Positions 17,383 through 25,947 of a stretch of 64,000 bases of DNA are shown here, piece after piece. The position numbers and the translations under genes were made by a program. The notes under the pieces were generated by a model that saw only the letters and a list, made by a program, of their open reading frames with translations, was not told the origin of the DNA and did not search any database. The stretch is from the NCBI RefSeq assembly GCF_001513955.1, contig NZ_KQ948150.1:1-64000 (forward strand), in the 5' to 3' direction. The stretch's first letter is position 1, and every line of letters begins with the position of its first letter. Source of the stretch: Streptomyces pseudovenezuelae. Its GTDB lineage: Bacteria > Actinomycetota > Actinomycetes > Streptomycetales > Streptomycetaceae.

Positions 17383-18069
17383 ATGGATGCGAGGGCAAAG
17401 ATCCTGGAAGCGGCCACCGAGCTGCTGGCCGGCGCGTCGGCCGCCGATGTCTCCACGCGTGCCGTGTGCGAGAAGGCCGGGGTGGGCGCGCCGATGCTCT
17501 ACCGGCTGTTCGGCGACAAGGCCGGTCTGCTGGCAGCCGTGGTCGACCGGGGATTCGAGCGGTACCTCGCGTCCAAGCGGGCCGCGCGGCCGAGCGAGGA
17601 CCCGGTCGAGGACCTCAGGAGCGGCTGGGACAACCACATGCGTTTCGCGCTGGAGCATCCCAGCCACTACCGCCTGATGTACTCGCCCGAGCTGACCGTG
17701 CCGCCGGCCGCGGCCCAGGAGGCGCACGACCTGCTGCTCGGCATCCTCGAACGCTGCGCGTCCCAGGGGCGGCTGACCGTGCCGCCCGTGCCGGCCGCGC
17801 AGATGATCATGTCCGCCAATGTCGGTGCGGCCCTGTCGATGCTGACCAGACCCGAGCAGTACGCGGACGCGACGTTCTCGCGGCGGCTGCGCGACGCGGT
17901 GCTGGACTCGGTCACCCGGCCCGCCGACACCGACGCACCGAGCAGGGACAACTCGGTGCCCGTCGCGGCCGCCACCCTCGCGGCCCGTCTGCGTGCCGAC
18001 CTGCCGCCGACACTCACGGCGGCCGAGTCGGCCCTGCTCCAGCAGTGGCTGCGGCAGCTGTCCGAGTGA
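17383..18069 (+). CDS. TetR-family regulator divergent from the SDR
   Basis: A 228-residue repressor. The N-terminal helix-turn-helix (about 5-50) reads ADVSTRAVCEKAGVGAPMLY followed by RLFGDKAGLL. The ligand domain resembles TetR_C_11-like domains (WDNHMRFALEHPSHYRLMYS). The ATG at 17383 is used; an upstream start would extend into the operator. Likely represses itself and the SDR. Confidence 0.88.
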   Translation: MDARAKILEAATELLAGASAADVSTRAVCEKAGVGAPMLYRLFGDKAGLLAAVVDRGFERYLASKRAARPSEDPVEDLRSGWDNHMRFALEHPSHYRLMYSPELTVPPAAAQEAHDLLLGILERCASQGRLTVPPVPAAQMIMSANVGAALSMLTRPEQYADATFSRRLRDAVLDSVTRPADTDAPSRDNSVPVAAATLAARLRADLPPTLTAAESALLQQWLRQLSE

Positions 18070-18076
18070 CGAGCGG

Positions 18077-18760
18077 TCAGCGCTCCTCGGGCCGCAGTGC
18101 CTGCACCAGACCCGACTGATAGGCCATCACCACGAGCTGGGCACGGTCCCGGGCGCCCAGCTTGGTCATCGCGCGGTGGACATGGGTGCGCACGGTCAAC
18201 GGGCTCACGAAGAGCTTCTCCGCGATCTTGTCGTTGGAGTGCCCCTCGGCGACCCACGCCATGACCTCGCGCTCCCGGCCGGTGAGACCGGTCAGGTCGT
18301 CGGCGGCCGCGAGGCGGGTGCCGAGTCCCGGGGCCGCGAGGAACCGGGTGATCAGGGTGCGGGTGGCGCCGGGGGAGAGCAGGGAGTCTCCGGCCGCCAC
18401 GGTCCGGATGCCCGAGAGCAGGGCCTCGGCGGTGACGTCCTTGCCGAGGAAACCGCTGGCGCCGGACCGCAGCGCCTGCGCGACGTACTCGTCGATCTCG
18501 AACGTGGTCAGGATCAGCACCCGGGTGTCCGACAGCTCGGGTTCCGCGCAGATCACCGACGTGGCGGCCAGGCCGTCGGTGCCCGGCATCCGGATGTCCA
18601 TCAGGATCACGTCGGGACGGTGCACGCGCGCCAGGTCGACCGCCGCGGCGCCGTCGGCGGCCTCCGCGACCACCTCCATGTCGTCGCACGAGTCGATGAG
18701 GATCCGGAAGGTGGCCCGCAGCAGAGCCTGGTCGTCGGCGAGCAGTACGCGGATGGTCAT
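18077..18760 (-). CDS. NarL/LuxR-type response regulator, no kinase adjacent
   Basis: A 227-residue regulator with a complete receiver (Asp pair in LLADDQ, phospho-acceptor in LMDIRMPG, Thr in LTTFE, Lys in GKD) and a LuxR helix-turn-helix at about 150-215 (LTGREREVMAWVAEGHSNDK). The gene starts within the stop of a 63-codon frame. Actinobacterial NarL regulators usually overlap a sensor kinase gene in this position, but none is present, so its kinase must be elsewhere or has been lost. Confidence 0.9.
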   Translation of the reverse strand: MTIRVLLADDQALLRATFRILIDSCDDMEVVAEAADGAAAVDLARVHRPDVILMDIRMPGTDGLAATSVICAEPELSDTRVLILTTFEIDEYVAQALRSGASGFLGKDVTAEALLSGIRTVAAGDSLLSPGATRTLITRFLAAPGLGTRLAAADDLTGLTGREREVMAWVAEGHSNDKIAEKLFVSPLTVRTHVHRAMTKLGARDRAQLVVMAYQSGLVQALRPEER

Positions 18761-18948
18761 GGGGTCCGTTCCTGGCGTTCCGGGGCGGCGGGGTCGGCGG
18801 GGTGCCGGGGGTGCCCCGCCGGATCCGGCGGGCCGGTGCCGGGGCGGTCCTCGCCGCCGTACGGCAGCCCGGGCAACCGGAGCCCGGTCGTCAGGGCGAC
18901 GACCGTACGGACATGATCGTCGGCGTAGCGCCGCAGGGGCATGCTCAT
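18757..18948 (-). CDS. Short open frame overlapping the response regulator, function unknown
   Basis: A 63-codon frame starting MSMPLRRYADDHVRTVVAL after GGAGAG. It overlaps the regulator start by 4 nt (ATGA). The first 30 residues look protein-like; the rest is Pro/Gly-rich. It occupies the place where a sensor kinase would be. It may be a true small protein, a leader for coupled translation, or the residue of a deleted kinase. I do not recognise a family. Confidence 0.4.
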   Translation of the reverse strand: MSMPLRRYADDHVRTVVALTTGLRLPGLPYGGEDRPGTGPPDPAGHPRHPADPAAPERQERTP

Positions 18949-19162
18949 GGGCTCTCCGGTCGTCCTGGAACCATGGTGGCCGAGGTGCGCCGGGTGCGGC
19001 CGCCGCGACCCGTCCCGGCCGGGTGGGTCACGCGCCCCCACCTGCACGGTCCGGGTCGCCAGTCTTCCCGAACAAGGTCCGCTCGTCGTCGTACCACGGC
19101 CGACAATCGCGCCTACTGAGAACGCAGTACGCGCCGGGGAGCGGATCCTCCCTGGGCAGGAC

Positions 19163-19190
19163 CTGACGGCCGCCGGGCGGCGGCCGTCAG
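19163..19190 (-). terminator. Strong terminator of the DHA2 MFS gene
   Basis: Perfect 12-bp stem CTGACGGCCGCC / GGCGGCCGTCAG with loop GGGC, 10 nt beyond the stop codon of the leftward MFS gene. Confidence 0.8.
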
Positions 19191-19200
19191 GCGGGGAGTG

Positions 19201-20682
19201 TCAGTGTCCGGACGCGGCCCCGGCCGACGTCTCCGCGGCCGGTGCCGCGGCCGCCGCCGGGACCGCGAGGCGTGGGCGCGGGATGAAGGAGGCGAGGCCG
19301 AAGGCGAGCAGCGCGGCGCCCGCGCCGATCGCCATGACGGTTTTGAAGCCGTTCTCGGAGGGGAGCGCGTAGCCACCCAGATCGATGGTCATCTGGGCCA
19401 GGACGACACCGGCGAGAGCGCTCGCCGTCGACGTACCTATGGACCGCATCAGGGTGTTGAGGCTGTTGGCGGCCGCCGTCTCGGAGGCGGGCACGGCGCC
19501 CATGATGAGGGCGGGCATGGAGCCGTACGTGAACCCGATGCCCGCGCCGATCACACAGGAGACCAGCACCAGGTGCCAGACCGCGGACATCAGCACGATG
19601 TTCAGCCCGTAGCCGGCGGCCACGATCAGCGCGCCGATCATCAGCGTGACCCTCGGACCCCGGGCCTTGGAGACCGCCGCGGAGACCGGCGCCAGTGCCA
19701 TCATCACCAGGCCGGAGGGGGCCATGACCAGGCCGGCGGTCAGCAGGGACCTGCCCAGGCCGTAGCCCGTCTGGGTGGGCAGCTGGAGCAGCTGCGGCAG
19801 CACCAGCGACATCGCGAACATCGAGAAGCCGATCGCGATCGACGCGAGGTTGGTGAAGAGCACCTGGCGGCGGGCGGTGGTGCGCAGGTCGACCAGCGGC
19901 TGGGCGGTGCGCAGTTCGAAGAAGCCCCAGGTCAGCAGGATGATCACGGCCGCGGCGAACAGGCCGAGCGTGGTGCCGCTGGTCCAGCCCCAGTCGGCGC
20001 CCTTCGAGATGGCCAGGAGCAGGCAGACCAGTCCGGCGGCCATGCCGACCGCGCCGACCGCGTCGAAGCGGCCGCCGGTGCGCACCCGGGACTCCGGCAC
20101 GAACGCGACCACCAGCACCAGGGCTATCGCGCCCATCGCCGCCGAGGCCCAGAACAGGACGTGCCAGTCGAAGTTGTCCGCGATGAGCGCGGCGGTCGGC
20201 AGGCCCAGGGCGCCGCCGACACCGAGGGAGGCGCTCATCAGGGCGGTCGCGCCGGCCAGGCGTTCGGTGGGCAGTTCGTCGCGCATGATGCTGATGCCGA
20301 GCGGGATGACGCCGGAGGACAGGCCCTGCAGGGCGCGGCCGACGATCATCGGGACCAGCGTGTCGCTGAGTCCGCAGACCACCGAGCCGACCACCAGCAT
20401 CACCGCGCTGACCAGCAGCATCCGGCGTTTGCCGAACATGTCGCCGAGCCTCCCGACGACCGGGGTGGCGACCGCGGCCGCGAGCAGGGTCGCGGTGACC
20501 GCCCACGCGGTGTCCGAGGCCGGGGCGTCGAGCAGCTTGGGCAGCTCCGGCACGATCGGGATCACCAGGGTCTGCATCAACGAGACGACGATTCCGGCGA
20601 AGGCCAGCACCGCCACCACGGCGTTCGGCCGCGGCGGGGTCACGGCACCCGCGTCGGCGGCGCTGGCGGGAGTGTCGGGCAT
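19201..20682 (-). CDS. MFS exporter (DHA2, 14-helix type)
   Basis: A 493-residue transporter with about 14 membrane helices, as in EmrB/QacA-type drug exporters. Helix 1 region has FAGIVVSLMQTLVIPIVPEL. Motif A is GRLGDMFGKRRML in the loop between helices 2 and 3, and helix 5 has the motif-C-like MSASLGVGGALGLPTAA. The N- and C-termini are Ala/Pro-rich and cytoplasmic. It diverges from a TetR gene with a palindrome just upstream of its start, so TetR repression is likely. Substrate unknown. Confidence 0.92.
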   Translation of the reverse strand: MPDTPASAADAGAVTPPRPNAVVAVLAFAGIVVSLMQTLVIPIVPELPKLLDAPASDTAWAVTATLLAAAVATPVVGRLGDMFGKRRMLLVSAVMLVVGSVVCGLSDTLVPMIVGRALQGLSSGVIPLGISIMRDELPTERLAGATALMSASLGVGGALGLPTAALIADNFDWHVLFWASAAMGAIALVLVVAFVPESRVRTGGRFDAVGAVGMAAGLVCLLLAISKGADWGWTSGTTLGLFAAAVIILLTWGFFELRTAQPLVDLRTTARRQVLFTNLASIAIGFSMFAMSLVLPQLLQLPTQTGYGLGRSLLTAGLVMAPSGLVMMALAPVSAAVSKARGPRVTLMIGALIVAAGYGLNIVLMSAVWHLVLVSCVIGAGIGFTYGSMPALIMGAVPASETAAANSLNTLMRSIGTSTASALAGVVLAQMTIDLGGYALPSENGFKTVMAIGAGAALLAFGLASFIPRPRLAVPAAAAAPAAETSAGAASGH

Positions 20683-20729
20683 AGCGGGGCCTCCAGGAGG
20701 GGGGAGCGCGGCCGGATCCCGGCCAGAAT

Positions 20730-20749
20730 TAAGTCAGGTGCTTGACTTA
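20730..20749. promoter_or_regulatory. Operator between DHA2 MFS and TetR genes
   Basis: Perfect 7-bp inverted repeat TAAGTCA-N6-TGACTTA located 47 nt upstream of the MFS start. It is A/T-rich against its surroundings and is the likely TetR binding site. Confidence 0.7.
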
Positions 20750-20975
20750 GCGTACCGGGTGCGGCTGTCCTGGTCGTGCGGTGCGGTGGCTGTTCGGTAG
20801 GTCACAGGTCGGCCCAGGCGGGTCCGGTGCTCGCCGCGCCTGGTCCCGCGCGCCGTTCCCGACGTGCGGTTGCGTAGGCTTCCGGCACTGGAAGTCGCCG
20901 CACCGCCGGCGGGCTCAGGCGGCTTGAGGGGCTGGCCGTCCGAGAACTCCGCGAAGTCCCGGTGCGGTGGTGGGC

Positions 20976-21629
20976 ATGGCGGGCAGGACGGTACGCGAGG
21001 AACAGGTCAACGCGACCCGGGAGCTGATCCTGAGCGCGGCCGAGCGCCTCTTCGCCGAGCGCGGTGTCCTCGCGGTGTCCAACCGGCAGGTCAGCGAGGC
21101 CGCGGGACAGGGCAACAACGCCGCGGTCGGATACCACTTCGGCACCAAGGCCGACCTGGTCCGGGCGATCGCCCGCAAGCACCACGTCCGGATCGAGTCG
21201 ATCCGCGCCCGGCTGCTGGCCGGGGCCCGTGGCTCCACGGACGTACGCGACTGGGTGGACTGCCTGGTCCGGCCGGTGCCCGAACATCTCGCGGAGCTGG
21301 GCAGCCCCACCTGGTTCGCGCGGTTCTGCGCCCAGGTCATGACCGACCCCGTGCTCCAGCAGATCATGGTCGAGGAGTCCATGACCTCGCCCTCGCTGCA
21401 GCAGATCGTCGAGGGTCTGAACCGTTGTCTGCCCGAACTGCCCGCCGACGTCCGCGCCGAGCGCGGCGAGATGGCCCGCCACCTGATCGTGCACATGGCC
21501 GCCGACCGCGAACGGGCCCTCGCCGAGAACACCCCGACGCCCCGCGCGAACTGGCACGACGCCGCCACCGGCCTCGGGGACGTCGTGGTCGCCATGTGGA
21601 CGGCGCCGGTCACTCCGACCGGATCGTGA
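20976..21629 (+). CDS. TetR-family regulator of the DHA2 exporter
   Basis: A 217-residue regulator with helix-turn-helix at about 20-65 (SAAERLFAERGVLAVSNRQV, then YHFGTKADLVRAIARKH). The C-terminal domain (WFARFCAQVMTDPVLQQIM) resembles Streptomyces TetR proteins that control efflux. The ATG at 20976 is preferred over two GTG codons directly upstream. The 293-nt region to the MFS gene contains the palindromic operator. Confidence 0.88.
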   Translation: MAGRTVREEQVNATRELILSAAERLFAERGVLAVSNRQVSEAAGQGNNAAVGYHFGTKADLVRAIARKHHVRIESIRARLLAGARGSTDVRDWVDCLVRPVPEHLAELGSPTWFARFCAQVMTDPVLQQIMVEESMTSPSLQQIVEGLNRCLPELPADVRAERGEMARHLIVHMAADRERALAENTPTPRANWHDAATGLGDVVVAMWTAPVTPTGS

Positions 21630-21635
21630 AGGGTG

Positions 21636-21652
21636 TTGCTTGAGTTAGGCAA
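21636..21652. promoter_or_regulatory. 17-bp operator-like motif upstream of the OmpR-type regulator
   Basis: TTGCTTGAGTTAGGCAA, with TTGC/GCAA ends, lies 67 nt before the start of the regulator gene. TAGGGT follows 15 nt after TTGAGT and may be the -10. A 15/17 match occurs upstream of the MarR gene at 25392-25408, with the same spacing to TAGGCT. Confidence 0.6.
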
Positions 21653-21719
21653 GGAGACGCTAGGGTGAGGGAAGTGCCCTCCCCGCGCACGGGTCCTCCC
21701 CCACGAACGGATCCTCTCC

Positions 21720-22442
21720 ATGCACGGCGCCTCCAGTGACAGGCCGGCACTCGCCCGCGGTGCCGGTCAGCGCCTCCTGGTCGTCGCGGGCCACCCGGAA
21801 GTCGCCGAACTGCTCTCCGCCACCCTGGAGTTGGCGGGCTACCGGACCGTCACCGTCGCGGCCGCCGCGGACGGTGTGGCCCGGCTGACCCGGGAGCGGT
21901 TCGACCTGGTGATCGTCGACGCGACCCTGCCGGACGTGACCGAACTGGGCGCCGCCCGGCCGGCCTTGGCCCGCCGCCCGCCGGTGCTGCTGCTGACCGA
22001 CTACGAGTCCCTGGGTCAGATCGTGCCCGAACTGGGCCTGGGGGAGCGGGACTACGTCACCAAGCCGTTCCGTGTGGCCGACGTGCTGGCCAGGGTGCAG
22101 GTCCTGCTGCGCGGCACGGGTGCGGGACCGGCCCGGGGCGGCGCGCTGAGCTATCGCGACCTGGTCCTGGACGACACCCTGTGCGAGGCCCGGCGGGGTG
22201 CGCGCGCCCTCGGCCTCACGCCCGCCGAGTACCGGCTGCTGCGTCATCTCCTGGTCAACGCCCACCGGGTGCTGTCCAAGGAGCAGATCGGCCGGTACGT
22301 CTGGGGCGACCATCGTGGCGACAACGCGATCGAGCAGCTCGTCTCCCGGCTGCGCCGCAAGGTCGACCGGGACGCGCCGGGGCTGATCCACACCCGTCGC
22401 GGATTCGGGTACTGGCTGGGGCGCGCGGACGTCGAAGCCTGA
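21720..22442 (+). CDS. OmpR/PhoB-type response regulator with atypical receiver
   Basis: A 240-residue regulator. The receiver (about 15-125) keeps the phospho-acceptor Asp in LVIVDATLPDV and Lys in YVTKPF. However, the acidic pair normally found after strand 1 is absent (LLVVAGHPEV), so Mg binding and phosphorylation are probably impaired. The winged-helix domain (about 150-235) is intact: LGLTPAEYRLLRHLLVNAHR and QLVSRLRRKVD, ending TRRGFGYWL. No kinase gene adjoins. It precedes the P450 operon by 253 nt. Confidence 0.88.
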   Translation: MHGASSDRPALARGAGQRLLVVAGHPEVAELLSATLELAGYRTVTVAAAADGVARLTRERFDLVIVDATLPDVTELGAARPALARRPPVLLLTDYESLGQIVPELGLGERDYVTKPFRVADVLARVQVLLRGTGAGPARGGALSYRDLVLDDTLCEARRGARALGLTPAEYRLLRHLLVNAHRVLSKEQIGRYVWGDHRGDNAIEQLVSRLRRKVDRDAPGLIHTRRGFGYWLGRADVEA

Positions 22443-22695
22443 ACGTCCGGCCGTACGAGGCGGCTGTCGATGTCACCGTCGGGGCCGAGGCGCCCGCGTC
22501 CGGCGCAACTCCTATGCCCATGACGGCAGTTGACTCTCCGGAGTGATGTGATCCGGGTCACGTCAGCTTCGTGTCAGGTTTCCGGCGGGTGGGTGTCAGC
22601 CCCGTCTGTTTGCCTGTGCTCATCGAGGCCTCGACCACTTCGCCCCGGCGCTCCGTCCCCCTTCCCGCGGAGCACCCCCACCACCGAGGAGAACC

Positions 22696-23928
22696 ATGGC
22701 CGACACCCTGGCCGGTGCCGCGCACGACGCCGCGGACACCGCCCCCGAGTTCCCCATGCCGCGTGCCTCCGGCTGCCCCTTCGACCCGCCGCCAGGCCTC
22801 AAGGAGCTCCAGGAACAGGGGCCGCTGACGAAGGTGCGTCTGTGGGACGGCAGCGAGCCGTGGCTGGTGACCCGGTACGCCGAGCAGCGGGCGCTCCTGG
22901 GCGACGCCCGGGTCAGCGCGGACACCGACCGGCCGGGCTATCCGACCAAGGCGAGCGCCGAGGCCGGTGAGGGAAAACTCAGCTTCATCATGATGGACGA
23001 TCCCGAACACGCCCGGCTGCGCCGGATGGTGACGGCACCGTTCGCCGTCAAGAAGGTGGAGGCCCTCCGGCCCACCGTGCAGCGGATCGTGGACGGGCTG
23101 ATCGACGACATGCTGGCGGGCCCCCGACCGGTCGACCTCGTCGAGGCGTTCGCCCTGCCGATCCCGTCACTGGTCATCTGCGAGCTGCTCGGCGTGCCCT
23201 ACGACGACCACGCGATGTTCCAGGAGAACACCAAGACGATGGTCCGCACGACTGCGACCCCCGAGGAGCGCGGCGCGGCCACCCGGGAGATCGCCGGGTA
23301 CCTGGCCGGTCAGCTCGCGGAGCGACTCACCGGGCCCAAGGACGACCTGCTCTCCGGGATCGCCGGACGGGTCGCCGCCGGGGAGCTGACGCACGGGCAG
23401 GCCACGGAGATGGCGCTGCTCCTGCTGATCGCCGGGCACGAGACCACCGCCAACATGATCGCGCTCGGTACCGCCGCCCTCCTCGAACACCCCGACCAGC
23501 TGGCCCTGTTGCGCGACACCGACGACCCGAAGCTGGTGGCCTCCGCGGTCGAGGAACTGCTGCGCTACCTCCACATCACGCACCTGGGCCGCCGGCGCGC
23601 GGTCACCGAGGACATCGAGATCGCCGGTCGGGTCATCAAGGCCGGCGAGGGCGTCATCATGGTCAACGAGATCGGCAACCGCGACCCCCGGGTCTTCGAG
23701 GACCCCGACCGGCTCGACCTGACCCGGGACGCCCGCCGCCATGTCGCGTTCGGTTTCGGCGTCCACCAGTGCCTCGGCCAGCCCCTCGCCCGCATGGAGC
23801 TCCAGGTCGTCCACGGCACCCTCTACCGGCGCATCCCCACCCTGCGGCCGGCCTGCGACCTGGCCGACGTCAGGTTCAAGCACGACGCGTTCATCTACGG
23901 CATCCACGAGCTGCCGGTGGCCTGGTGA
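22696..23928 (+). CDS. Cytochrome P450 (CYP105-like)
   Basis: A 410-residue soluble haem monooxygenase. The I-helix AGHETT is at 246-251, the K-helix ExxR in EELLR, and the haem-binding loop FGFGVHQCLG with thiolate ligand Cys359. The N-terminus (FPMPRASGCPFDPPP) resembles CYP105 enzymes, which hydroxylate xenobiotics and macrolides. The ATG at 22696 follows a GAGGAG site. The ferredoxin and its reductase follow immediately, giving a self-contained electron chain: NAD(P)H to reductase to ferredoxin to P450. Confidence 0.94.
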   Translation: MADTLAGAAHDAADTAPEFPMPRASGCPFDPPPGLKELQEQGPLTKVRLWDGSEPWLVTRYAEQRALLGDARVSADTDRPGYPTKASAEAGEGKLSFIMMDDPEHARLRRMVTAPFAVKKVEALRPTVQRIVDGLIDDMLAGPRPVDLVEAFALPIPSLVICELLGVPYDDHAMFQENTKTMVRTTATPEERGAATREIAGYLAGQLAERLTGPKDDLLSGIAGRVAAGELTHGQATEMALLLLIAGHETTANMIALGTAALLEHPDQLALLRDTDDPKLVASAVEELLRYLHITHLGRRRAVTEDIEIAGRVIKAGEGVIMVNEIGNRDPRVFEDPDRLDLTRDARRHVAFGFGVHQCLGQPLARMELQVVHGTLYRRIPTLRPACDLADVRFKHDAFIYGIHELPVAW

Positions 23929-23981
23929 GGGTGTCCGTCCCGGACACGAGCCACCACGACGAGAAAGGCAAGGGGTATCCC

Positions 23982-24176
23982 ATGAAGGTGGAACTGGAAG
24001 CCGACAAGTGTGTCGCCTCGGGGCAGTGTGTGGTCGCCGCCATGGAGGTGTTCGACCAGGACGACGACGGCATCGCGATCCTGCTGACGGAGGAGGTCGG
24101 CGACGACCGGCTCGGCGACGTCGAGGAAGCCGTCGCGGTCTGTCCGGCAGCAGCCATCCGGCTGGTCCGGCCATGA
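23982..24176 (+). CDS. 3Fe-4S-type ferredoxin for the P450
   Basis: A 64-residue acidic ferredoxin. Cluster ligands Cys10 and Cys16 (DKCVASGQC) and Cys54 (VCPAA) form the CX5C...CP pattern of single-cluster 3Fe-4S ferredoxins that serve Streptomyces CYP105 enzymes. It follows the P450 by 53 nt and overlaps the reductase gene by 4 nt. Start ATG gives MKVELEADKC, the usual family beginning. Confidence 0.93.
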   Translation: MKVELEADKCVASGQCVVAAMEVFDQDDDGIAILLTEEVGDDRLGDVEEAVAVCPAAAIRLVRP

Positions 24177-25357
24177 GGCGGATCGTGGTCGTCGGTGCCT
24201 CGGCCGCCGGGCTGGCGACGGTCGAGACGCTGCGCCGCGAGGGGTACGACGGCACGATCACCCTCGTCGGCGAGGAGACCGAACTCCCCTATGACCGCCC
24301 GCCCTTGTCGAAGCAGCTGCTCGCCGCGGAGTGGGAGGCCGACCGGCTCGCCCTGCGCACCTCGGCCGACCTCGCCGCGCTCGACCTCGACCTTCGGCTC
24401 GGTGTCGCGGCGACGGGCCTCGAACCGGGCACCCGTACGGTGCGGTTGGCCGACGGCTCCGAGGTGCCGTACGACGGAATGGTCGTCGCCACCGGCGTAC
24501 GGCCCCGCCGTCTGCCCGGAGAGGGCGCGCACGTGCTGCGCACCCTCGGCGACGCGCTCACACTGCGGGAGCGGCTGTCCCCGGGGCGGCGGCTGGTCGT
24601 GGTGGGCGCCGGTTTCCTCGGCGCGGAGGCGGCTGCGGTCGCCCGGCGTCTGGGGGCCGAGGTGACCCTCCTCGAACCCGCCGCCGTGCCGCTGGCCCAC
24701 GCGGTCGGCACGGCGGTCGGGCACCTGCTGGCCCGGGCCCACGTGGACCAGGGCATCGACCTGCGCTGCGGGGTCACCGTGACCGAGGTGACCGAGGAGG
24801 GCGTCCGGCTCGCCGGCGGCGAGGTGGTCGAGGCGGACGAGGTGCTGGTGGCCGTCGGCTCGCTGCCGAACACCGAGTGGCTGCGGGGCGGTGGACTCGC
24901 GCTGGGGGACGGGGTGGTGTGCGACGAGTACTGCGAGGCGGCGCCGAACGTGTACGCGGCCGGGGACGTCGCCCGCTGGTACAACCCGTTGTTCGGCACC
25001 TCGATGCGCGTCGAGCACCGCACCAACGCGGCCGAGCAGGGCATGGCGGCCGCCCGCAACCTGCTGGCCGCACCGGCGGCGCGCAGGCCGTTCGCCCCGG
25101 TGCCGTACTTCTGGTCGGACCAGTACGACATGAAGGTCCAGGCGTACGGGTTCCTGCGCGGACACGAGGAAGTCGCCGTGGTGGAGGGCGACTTGGCGCG
25201 GCGCCGGTTCGTCGTCGCGTACCGGAGGGGCGACCGGGTCACCGGTGCTCTCGCGGTCGGCATGCCGCCCAGGGTGCTCCGGCGGTGGCGGCAGGCCATC
25301 GCGACCGAGGCGGACTGGCGCGAGACCGTGCGGACCGAGGCGCGAGCCGTGTCGTGA
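24173..25357 (+). CDS. FAD-dependent ferredoxin reductase
   Basis: A 394-residue pyridine-nucleotide-disulphide-fold oxidoreductase. The FAD-binding GASAAGLATVE motif is at about 8-18, the NAD(P)-binding VVVGAGFLGAEAAA is in the second Rossmann fold, and NVYAAGDVARW is the FAD-ribityl motif. YDRPPLSKQLL marks the ferredoxin-reductase (BphA4/PdR) subgroup. ATG overlaps the ferredoxin stop. It supplies electrons to the ferredoxin and P450. A 9-bp terminator follows the stop. Confidence 0.92.
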   Translation: MRRIVVVGASAAGLATVETLRREGYDGTITLVGEETELPYDRPPLSKQLLAAEWEADRLALRTSADLAALDLDLRLGVAATGLEPGTRTVRLADGSEVPYDGMVVATGVRPRRLPGEGAHVLRTLGDALTLRERLSPGRRLVVVGAGFLGAEAAAVARRLGAEVTLLEPAAVPLAHAVGTAVGHLLARAHVDQGIDLRCGVTVTEVTEEGVRLAGGEVVEADEVLVAVGSLPNTEWLRGGGLALGDGVVCDEYCEAAPNVYAAGDVARWYNPLFGTSMRVEHRTNAAEQGMAAARNLLAAPAARRPFAPVPYFWSDQYDMKVQAYGFLRGHEEVAVVEGDLARRRFVVAYRRGDRVTGALAVGMPPRVLRRWRQAIATEADWRETVRTEARAVS

Positions 25358-25364
25358 GCCGGCG

Positions 25365-25388
25365 GTGCCCGGCCCGCGCGCCGGGCAC
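25365..25388 (+). terminator. Terminator of the P450 operon
   Basis: Perfect 9-bp stem GTGCCCGGC / GCCGGGCAC with loop CCGCGC, 7 nt after the reductase stop and just before the operator of the MarR gene. Confidence 0.75.
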
Positions 25389-25391
25389 TGA

Positions 25392-25408
25392 TTACTTGAG
25401 TTACGCAA
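25392..25408. promoter_or_regulatory. 17-bp operator-like motif upstream of the MarR gene
   Basis: TTACTTGAGTTACGCAA lies 20-36 nt before the MarR ATG and matches 15 of 17 bases of the site at 21636-21652. TAGGCT follows at the same distance and may be the -10. It is probably the binding site of the MarR protein encoded next. Confidence 0.65.
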
Positions 25409-25427
25409 CAAGATGATAGGCTGGGCC

Positions 25428-25943
25428 ATGCCCTCACAGCCGCTCCCCGACGTCCCCGCGTCCCCGGAAGTCATCGAGATCGAGCGGGCGCTCACCCGCA
25501 TCACCTACCTGAGCACCCGCGCCCGGCAGCACGACCGGCTGATGGCCCTGGCCGAGGTGCCCCTGGACCGGGCCGCCGTGGCCCTGCTGCGTCAGGTCGC
25601 CGACACCGAGCCGATGCGCCCGGGGGAGCTGGCCAACCGGCTCGGGGTCGAGGCCTCCCACGTCACCCGCACGGTCCAGCAACTCCAGAAGTCCGGGTAC
25701 GTCACCCGTGTGCCCGACCCCCGCGACCGGCGCGCCCAGCGCATCGAACTCACCGGGACCGGCCGGCAGGCCATCGACCGCATCCGTGACACCGGAGCGC
25801 GCGGCATGCAGCTGGCCCTGTCCGCATGGTCACCCGAGGAGCTGCGGCAACTCGCCGGGCTGTTCCACCGCATGGTCGACGACTTCCTCTCCTACGCCGT
25901 CGACGACGAGGTCGAGCAGGTCGCACCGGCCGGCACCGGCTGA
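25428..25943 (+). CDS. MarR-family regulator
   Basis: A 171-residue winged-helix regulator. The DNA-binding part (about 65-110) reads MRPGELANRLGVEASHVTRT and the wing DPRDRRAQRIELT. The ATG at 25428 (MPSQPLPD) is preferred to an in-frame ATG at 25413. The shared 17-bp motif in front of this gene and in front of the OmpR-type regulator suggests control of both. It converges on the MFS gene with a 4-nt gap. Confidence 0.88.
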   Translation: MPSQPLPDVPASPEVIEIERALTRITYLSTRARQHDRLMALAEVPLDRAAVALLRQVADTEPMRPGELANRLGVEASHVTRTVQQLQKSGYVTRVPDPRDRRAQRIELTGTGRQAIDRIRDTGARGMQLALSAWSPEELRQLAGLFHRMVDDFLSYAVDDEVEQVAPAGTG

Positions 25944-25947
25944 GGGC

